Shown here piece after piece: positions 4,045-6,582 of a stretch of 6,582 nucleotides of DNA (within the stretch, counting starts at the first letter, position 1; each line of letters starts with the position of its first letter). The stretch comes from Euryarchaeota archaeon UBA111. GTDB lineage: Archaea; Thermoplasmatota; Poseidoniia; Poseidoniales; Poseidoniaceae. Position numbers and translations under genes: made by a program. The stretch is from the NCBI GenBank assembly GCA_002506025.1, contig DAWS01000071.1, forward strand, positions 1,862-8,443, read 5' to 3'. The notes under the pieces are model-generated. The model was given only the letters and a program-made list of their open reading frames with translations. It was not told the DNA's origin and made no database searches.

Positions 4045-6582
4045 ACCCGGCGGTGGTGGTGGAATAAGTCGGTTAAGGCCGAACTCTGCCCTGCGGTTGA
4101 CTGTGCTACTGTCTTTGCCTGATAATCTAGCTCGGAGGACATTTTGTGCATGTTCTCGTCGTTCGCTATTTCGACGAACGGCGTTTGCTTTACCTCTAAC
4201 ATACAATGTTCCGACAAGTAGTAGCAGCACCAAGGCGCCCAATCCTGCTTGCACAGTTTGCTGTTTTAGCAATCTATTGATCGCATCGGTTTGGTCATCG
4301 ACTATGCTTGATTTTAGCCTGGAGTCTTGAGCGCTTAGTGTAACGGTAGTGGAATCTAGGGCGAAATCAGCACCAGTCTCGGTAGCCGTCAAAACAATTT
4401 GATAATCACCTAGCTTTGATACCTCGCCAGAGAAAATTACGACCTGAGAATCGGCTTGATTAGCATCAAATAAGACATATTGGACATTTGTCTCTGCCAC
4501 AACACCCGCTAGTGGCTGCCATTCCAGACTAATGCCTGCGTTTTGCATCTCTATACTAATAGAACAGGTGAATGAGAACCAATTTCCAGCCGCAAGGTCA
4601 ATTTCTATCGTTTCTGAGGAACAACTCAAGTCACCTTCACCAGCATTTCTAGTTGGGTCATTCGGCCAGTGATCAAGTCTGTATGCACCAGCGCTCTGAT
4701 TATCACCCCATCCATCACCATCTGAATCTAACCACTGTGATCGTTCTGTGGGGAATATATCTTCAATGTCAGCCCAACCATCTTGATCGGAATCAGGACA
4801 ACCTTGTTTGGAGCCCAACACTGCCAGTCCAAATTCGGTAGGACAACTATCGCCCATTGTTCCACCTTCATTGTCTCCATAAGTATCGAAATCACTGTCA
4901 AACCATTGAGAATTGTCGCCTAGCCATAGATCATTCTCGTCACTTGCACCGTCACCGTCCTCATCTAAACAGCCGTAGCGGTCGATGGTAGAGGTCCCAA
5001 TCACATTAGGGCAGCCATCTGGTGTCGAGCCATTTGCATTATCGCCGTAACCGTCGCCGTCTGAATCTGCCCACTGAGTTCCATCATCGGGAAACATATC
5101 TTCTGACTGTGCAGTTCCATCGTTGTCATCGTCTGGACAACCATAAAGGCCAACATTGGAATAACCTTCAACAGCTGGACAATCGTCTGATTCAACGCCC
5201 ATAGGATTGTCACCATAACCATCACCATCGCCATCAGCCCACTGTGTTGGTTCCAGAGGGAAAGCATCAGCACCATCGCTAACATCCCATCCTAGGTTGT
5301 TGTCCGAGGGTAAGGTTACGTCAGAATAGCCATCACCATCACTGTCGGGACAACCTAACCGATCGGTTGTAGAACTGCCAGCAACTGTGATACAATTGTC
5401 TTCCAAGTCATCAAAACCGTCTCCATCGGTATCTTGACTGCGATTTGGATCGTTTGGGAATGCATCATTTAGGTTGGAAATTCCATCTCCATCATCATCA
5501 GGGCAGCCCTTTCGGTCCACTGTGGAGGTTCCCGGCTCAGTTGGGCAGGAGTCAGGATCAATTCCAAAGGCATTATCGCCATAACCGTCGCCATCTCCAT
5601 CCAACCACTGGGTTGCATTATTCGGTAATTCGTCTTGAATGTCATCCCAGCCATCTCCATCACTGTCAGGGCAACCTAGTCTGTTTCCTAAAGTCGAGTT
5701 TCCAGCTTGATTAGGACATGCATCGGGGTCAACTCCTGCAAGATTGTCACCATAACCGTCGCCGTCTGAATCCAACCACTGAGTCGGTTCATCGGGTTTT
5801 GCGTCGTCAGAATTAGCCCAGCCGTCACTATCGTTGTCAGGGCATCCGAGCCTACCATTTCGCCAAGAATCACCATAGGTATTTACACAACTATCTGGGT
5901 TGTTTCCTGATGGCTCATCGCCATAACCATCGGCGTCGCTATCCCGCCACTGTGTATCATCATTTGGAAATACATCTGCACCATCGGTATGAGTCCAAGA
6001 ACCATCACTATCAGAATATCCATCGCCGTCAGAGTCAGGACAACCTTGTCGGTCTTGGGTAGAGTAGCCTTCAACACCGGGACAGTCATCATCAATAGCG
6101 TCGTCTACTCCATCACCGTCAGCATCAGCCCAGCGGGTTGAATCGTTGGGGAAAGCGTCTGCACCATCGGATGCGGTCCATGATCCGTCAGCGTCGGACC
6201 AGCCATCGCCATCGGTGTCTGGACAACCTAAACGGTCATTTGTTGATGTACCACTGACTGAGGGACAATCATCACCATTGGTCCCGCTGGAATTATCACC
6301 GTAAGTGTCGCCATCAGTATCTGCCCATTGCGTTAAATCATTCGGCCACAAGTCAGCACCATTTGCGGCAGTCCACCCTGGCGTTGGATCAGAATAGCCA
6401 TCACCATCGGTATCTGGACATCCGAGTCTGTCATATAATGAAAAGCCTTGAACACCGACACAACCATCTGGATTGTTACCGGCGGGGTTGTCTCCAACAC
6501 CATCGCCATCAGCATCTTCCCATTGGGAATTATCTGAGGGAAATGGGTCATAAGTATCAGCATAACCATCATTGTCAGTATC
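4036..6582 (-). CDS. Large surface stalk protein of thrombospondin type 3-like calcium-binding repeats, with membrane anchor (N-terminus outside window)
   Basis: The frame is open from the right edge to TGA 4038-4036, so 848 C-terminal residues are visible. A TTG at 6351 is an ordinary leucine inside a repeat, not a start. Residues 1-653 are one partial and ten full tandem units built on DxDxDGxxD calcium loops, the motif of thrombospondin type 3 repeats. Residues 654-753 form a probable beta-sandwich domain with cysteines at 654 and 673. Residues 754-778 form a polar helical linker, 779-795 (AGLGALVLLLLVGTLYV) one membrane helix, and 796-848 a strongly basic tail ending in IPPPPPGFE. The basic tail predicts a cytosolic C-terminus and an outside repeat region. 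The protein is very acidic outside the cell, as in many marine archaeal surface proteins. By family knowledge such repeats bind many Ca2+ ions and make a stiff rod. What sits at the tip is outside the window. It is likely a structural or adhesive surface protein; no catalytic motif is visible. Confidence 0.9.
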   Translation of the reverse strand, partial: DTDNDGYADTYDPFPSDNSQWEDADGDGVGDNPAGNNPDGCVGVQGFSLYDRLGCPDTDGDGYSDPTPGWTAANGADLWPNDLTQWADTDGDTYGDNSSGTNGDDCPSVSGTSTNDRLGCPDTDGDGWSDADGSWTASDGADAFPNDSTRWADADGDGVDDAIDDDCPGVEGYSTQDRQGCPDSDGDGYSDSDGSWTHTDGADVFPNDDTQWRDSDADGYGDEPSGNNPDSCVNTYGDSWRNGRLGCPDNDSDGWANSDDAKPDEPTQWLDSDGDGYGDNLAGVDPDACPNQAGNSTLGNRLGCPDSDGDGWDDIQDELPNNATQWLDGDGDGYGDNAFGIDPDSCPTEPGTSTVDRKGCPDDDGDGISNLNDAFPNDPNRSQDTDGDGFDDLEDNCITVAGSSTTDRLGCPDSDGDGYSDVTLPSDNNLGWDVSDGADAFPLEPTQWADGDGDGYGDNPMGVESDDCPAVEGYSNVGLYGCPDDDNDGTAQSEDMFPDDGTQWADSDGDGYGDNANGSTPDGCPNVIGTSTIDRYGCLDEDGDGASDENDLWLGDNSQWFDSDFDTYGDNEGGTMGDSCPTEFGLAVLGSKQGCPDSDQDGWADIEDIFPTERSQWLDSDGDGWGDNQSAGAYRLDHWPNDPTRNAGEGDLSCSSETIEIDLAAGNWFSFTCSISIEMQNAGISLEWQPLAGVVAETNVQYVLFDANQADSQVVIFSGEVSKLGDYQIVLTATETGADFALDSTTVTLSAQDSRLKSSIVDDQTDAINRLLKQQTVQAGLGALVLLLLVGTLYVRGKANAVRRNSERREHAQNVLRARLSGKDSSTVNRRAEFGLNRLIPPPPPGFE
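4198..4248 (-). other. C-terminal transmembrane anchor of the surface protein
   Basis: Seventeen uncharged residues (AGLGALVLLLLVGTLYV) are followed at once by RGKANAVRR. This is a stop-transfer pattern: the helix ends in a positive cluster that stays in the cytosol. It is the only hydrophobic segment in the visible 848 residues, and it fixes the orientation of the protein. Confidence 0.85.
4324..4623 (-). other. Membrane-proximal beta-type domain of the surface protein
   Basis: About 100 residues between the repeats and the membrane helix. They lack the Asp-rich loops and instead alternate hydrophobic and polar residues in strands (TIEIDL, WFSFTCSISIEM, NVQYVLF, DYQIVLTAT, STTVTLSAQ). The strand pattern suggests an immunoglobulin- or PKD-like sandwich. 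Two cysteines (654 and 673) may be bridged. It probably sets the stalk off from the membrane. I cannot assign a named family from sequence alone. Confidence 0.5.
4624..6582 (-). repeat. Tandem array of ten full and one partial Asp-rich protein repeats (51-71 residues each)
   Basis: Units start at Gly-Cys-Pro-Asp. From the right edge they span 6582-6424 (partial), 6423-6229, 6228-6046, 6045-5848, 5847-5677, 5676-5509, 5508-5356, 5355-5143, 5142-4975, 4974-4804 and 4803-4624. A typical unit reads GCPDxDGDGxxD, then FPND, TQW, DxDGDGYGDN, a second cysteine as in DxCP, and GTSTxDRL. Each unit thus holds two calcium-loop clusters and two cysteines; the last unit lacks the second. Four units (1, 2, 3 and 7) carry a longer first half with GAD before the FP motif. 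Units 2 and 6 have a shortened second half. At DNA level the best conserved stretch encodes the DGDGYGDN loop, but units differ at many third positions, so the array is not a recent amplification. Confidence 0.93.

Noticed and set aside
3957..4217. Open frame on the - strand crossing the tRNA gene
   Set aside because: It overlaps both the tRNA and the real end of the surface-protein gene in another frame, so it is not credible as a gene.
6349..6351. TTG as start codon of the repeat protein
   Set aside because: The frame stays open through 77 more codons to the right edge, and those codons encode the same repeat type. The TTG is the Leu of a GADLWPND segment.
4653..6572. Several open frames of 60-94 codons on both strands inside the repeat region
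   Set aside because: They are low-complexity shadows of the GAT/GGT-rich repeat codons in other frames (Met/Val/Thr-rich or His/Arg-rich), with no domain of their own.
4624..6582. CRISPR-like or satellite DNA array
   Set aside because: The periodicity is at protein level, about 51-71 codons with one continuous frame and many silent differences. There are no identical DNA repeats with spacers.

Overview
This window most likely comes from an uncultivated marine archaeon of the Poseidoniales type (Marine Group II Euryarchaeota). That assignment is an inference. It rests on a tRNA-Gly with archaeal-type identity elements (C2-G71, discriminator A73), a predicted lipoprotein peptidase, a very acidic surface protein made of calcium-binding repeats with a membrane anchor and a C-terminal PPPPPG tail, and the lack of clear Shine-Dalgarno sequences before the starts. 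No ribosomal or other marker gene is present to settle it.

Layout: the left edge (1-294, + strand) holds the C-terminal end of an unrecognised, AT-rich gene. Everything else is on the - strand. Read in the direction of transcription, from right to left, it starts with a large gene that enters from beyond the right edge (6582 to 4036). It encodes a repeat-built surface stalk with a C-terminal membrane anchor. After 50 bp comes a tRNA-Gly(UCC) gene with encoded CCA (3985 to 3911). Then follows a tight group of three genes: an M28-family zinc aminopeptidase lipoprotein (3840 to 2434), a five-helix membrane protein with an extracellular alpha/beta-hydrolase domain (2389 to 743), and a small three-helix MerT-like membrane protein (777 to 295). 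The last gene ends tail-to-tail against the left-edge gene with no base between the two stop codons.

The three-gene group looks like one operon: the spacing is 44 bp, then a 35-bp overlap (or a 16-bp gap if the inner start is used). Two of its products are predicted to act outside the cell, as a peptidase and as an esterase or lipase-like hydrolase. This fits a heterotroph that digests protein and esters at its surface. The role of the MerT-like protein is not known. The repeat protein is predicted to form a calcium-stiffened stalk on the cell surface.

The window is densely coded and has no gap above 70 bp. I found no CRISPR array, transposon, integrase or defence system. The most interesting items are the architecture of the repeat protein and the membrane-fused hydrolase, not a clearly new system.
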